This document shows, piece by piece, positions 4,798 to 6,004 of a DNA stretch of 6,004 nucleotides; the stretch's first letter is position 1; every line of letters begins with the position of its first letter. The translations under genes were made by a program, and so were the position numbers. This DNA is from Actinomycetota bacterium (GTDB lineage Bacteria; Actinomycetota; Actinomycetes; Nanopelagicales; Nanopelagicaceae). The stretch spans positions 1 to 6,004 of the forward strand of contig CANHFN010000053.1 in NCBI GenBank assembly GCA_947459935.1, written 5' to 3'. The notes under the pieces are model-generated. The model did not search any database, had not been told where the DNA came from, and worked only from the letters and a program-made list of their open reading frames with translations.

Positions 4798-5953
4798 CTC
4801 GCCACACCTGTTCTACTAATTGAACACCTGGACGATATGCCAGGTGAATATATGAATCTGCATTAAGAATAGAAAAGTTAGCACGTGCGCCTTCAAAGAG
4901 GTGCCCGATGTCATCACGACGTAGTGCTTTTGCCCCACCCATCGTTGCTGACCACAGTGCTTGCTCTGGCGAGAAATGCATTTCGCGAACAGCAACTGCG
5001 ATGATGAAGGGCATGCTGGTTGTGTACGAAGAACCTGGGTTGCAATCAGATGCCAATGCCACAGTAATGCTGGCCTCAAGCAGTGGTCGCACATCCGGAT
5101 AAGCAGAGCGAGTAGAAAACTCAGCACCTGGCAAAAGAGTTGCTACAGTCTTAGAAGTTGAGAGCGCTTGAATATCTCTCTCGCTCAGATGCGAAACATG
5201 ATCCACCGATGCAGCATCAAGTTCAACCCCTAAACGAACCCCTTGACCTTCTTGGAGTTGATTGGCATGTATGCGTGGCAATAAACCTTTAGCCATGCCT
5301 GCTTTTAAGATTGTGCGGGCATCATCGACTGAAAAAGCACCTTTGTCACAAAAGACATCTATCCACTTTGAAAAGGGAAGAACTGCATCCAGCATTGGTC
5401 CAGTAACGAGATCAACATAATCTTTAGGATTCTTTTTATACTCCACTGGCACAACATGAGCACCGAGAAATGTGGTTTCATCAGTGAAGGAGTGCGCAAT
5501 TTCAAGTGATCTGCGCTCATCCTCAACGCTTAAGCCATAGCCAGACTTGATTTCAATGGTTGTCGTGCCGCTGGAATAAGCCTCATTTAAGAGTGATTGG
5601 GCGTTAGCGCGCAGCACCTCATTGCTTGCTTCTCGTGTTTTCTGAACAGTGTGGGCAATGCCGCCAGCGCTATAACTCTCACCCAGCATGCGTGCCCGAA
5701 ACTCTTGACTGCGATCTCCAGCAAAGATCATGTGGGTGTGGCTGTCTACAAAACCTGGAATAACTGCCCGGCCCATGGCATCTACTCGATGCTTAATGTG
5801 ATGAGTTGGTGCATCTGAATCAGGACCTGCCCAAGCAATAACACCATCTTCAATGAGCAGTGCAGCGTTTTGAATTACCCCTAGTTTTGTTCCATCATGT
5901 TGGGGATCATTGGTCACTAATTGACCAATGTTGTGAACAAGCGTGCTTGTCAT
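4778..5953 (-). CDS. hutI: Imidazolonepropionase
   Basis: This 391-residue cytoplasmic amidohydrolase-superfamily enzyme opens the ring of 4-imidazolone-5-propionate to give N-formimidoyl-L-glutamate, the third step of histidine breakdown. The metal-binding H72-T-H74 lies in P-G-F-V-D-S-H-T-H (66-74). Further conserved elements are E-I-K-S-G-Y-G-L (134-141), H166 in G-A-H-V-V-P, and metal ligand H229 in R-I-H-A-N-Q-L. D-H-V-S-H (251-255) and metal ligand D303 in A-S-D-C-N-P-G-S-S follow. The N-terminal strand region (to about 60) and C-terminal A-R-A-N-F-S-I-L form the small beta domain of this superfamily. Length is slightly below that of Bacillus HutI but normal for actinobacterial forms. 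The ATG overlaps the TGA of the upstream gene (ATGA, 5953-5950) and no strong ribosome binding site is seen, pointing to coupled translation. The 3' end overlaps hutH by 20 bases. Confidence 0.96.
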   Translation of the reverse strand: MTSTLVHNIGQLVTNDPQHDGTKLGVIQNAALLIEDGVIAWAGPDSDAPTHHIKHRVDAMGRAVIPGFVDSHTHMIFAGDRSQEFRARMLGESYSAGGIAHTVQKTREASNEVLRANAQSLLNEAYSSGTTTIEIKSGYGLSVEDERRSLEIAHSFTDETTFLGAHVVPVEYKKNPKDYVDLVTGPMLDAVLPFSKWIDVFCDKGAFSVDDARTILKAGMAKGLLPRIHANQLQEGQGVRLGVELDAASVDHVSHLSERDIQALSTSKTVATLLPGAEFSTRSAYPDVRPLLEASITVALASDCNPGSSYTTSMPFIIAVAVREMHFSPEQALWSATMGGAKALRRDDIGHLFEGARANFSILNADSYIHLAYRPGVQLVEQVWRDGLQIK

Positions 5954-6004
5954 TGAGTATCCAACATAGGCACATGCACATGGCGTTGCTTTGCTGTGTC
6001 AACA
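5950..6004 (-). CDS. hutU: C-terminal end of a probable urocanase (runs off the right edge)
   Basis: Only the last 17 codons and the stop are visible: VDTAKQRHVHVPMLDTQ, ending in a TGA that overlaps the hutI ATG. A short helix followed by '(H/R/K)-(V/I)-x-(V/I/L)-P-M-L' at the very end resembles the C-terminus of bacterial urocanases. Urocanase, the step between HutH and HutI, is also what the neighbouring genes lead one to expect. Urocanase is a cytoplasmic NAD-dependent enzyme that hydrates urocanate to imidazolone propionate. The fragment is too short to exclude another hut-linked gene, such as an M20-type or formimidoylglutamate deiminase gene, as sometimes found beside hutI in Streptomyces. 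Confidence 0.6.
   Translation of the reverse strand, partial: VDTAKQRHVHVPMLDTQ

Overview
The window looks like chromosome of a moderate-GC actinobacterium. This rests on the CSG form of the histidase active-site motif, the actinobacterial style of the hut proteins, an apparently leaderless promoter, and a Tat-exported Rieske protein beside a lipoprotein. The compact spacing and roughly mid-40s GC (estimated by eye) would suit a streamlined freshwater actinobacterium of the acI/Nanopelagicales type. That placement is inference from gene style, not a search result.

Layout. At the left edge (1-97, minus strand) is the N-terminus of an M20-family amidohydrolase with its own promoter. About 320 bp of non-coding DNA follows, holding several inverted repeats. 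Next comes a plus-strand run of three tightly spaced genes (421-1998) whose products are all predicted to be exported: a secreted beta-rich protein resembling HtaA-type domains, a Tat-exported small Rieske 2Fe-2S protein, and a DUF305 lipoprotein. The run ends at a candidate terminator that overlaps the stop codon of a convergent small DUF4287 gene (minus strand). A 120-bp divergent region separates DUF4287 from a ureohydrolase-family gene, probably the formimidoylglutamase hutG (plus strand, 2352-3251). That gene meets hutH tail to tail with an 8-bp overlap. hutH, hutI and the last codons of a probable hutU run leftwards from the right edge (minus strand), with overlapping ends typical of translational coupling.

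How the genes work together. The right half is a histidine utilisation locus. HutH converts histidine to urocanate, HutU gives imidazolone propionate, HutI gives N-formimidoyl-glutamate, and the ureohydrolase probably releases glutamate and formamide. The final step is encoded on the opposite strand from the other three genes. The left half is a possible cell-surface redox or metal-handling module. Its three-gene association is the least familiar part of the window and the best candidate for something undescribed. No mobile elements, CRISPR arrays, tRNA or rRNA genes were seen.
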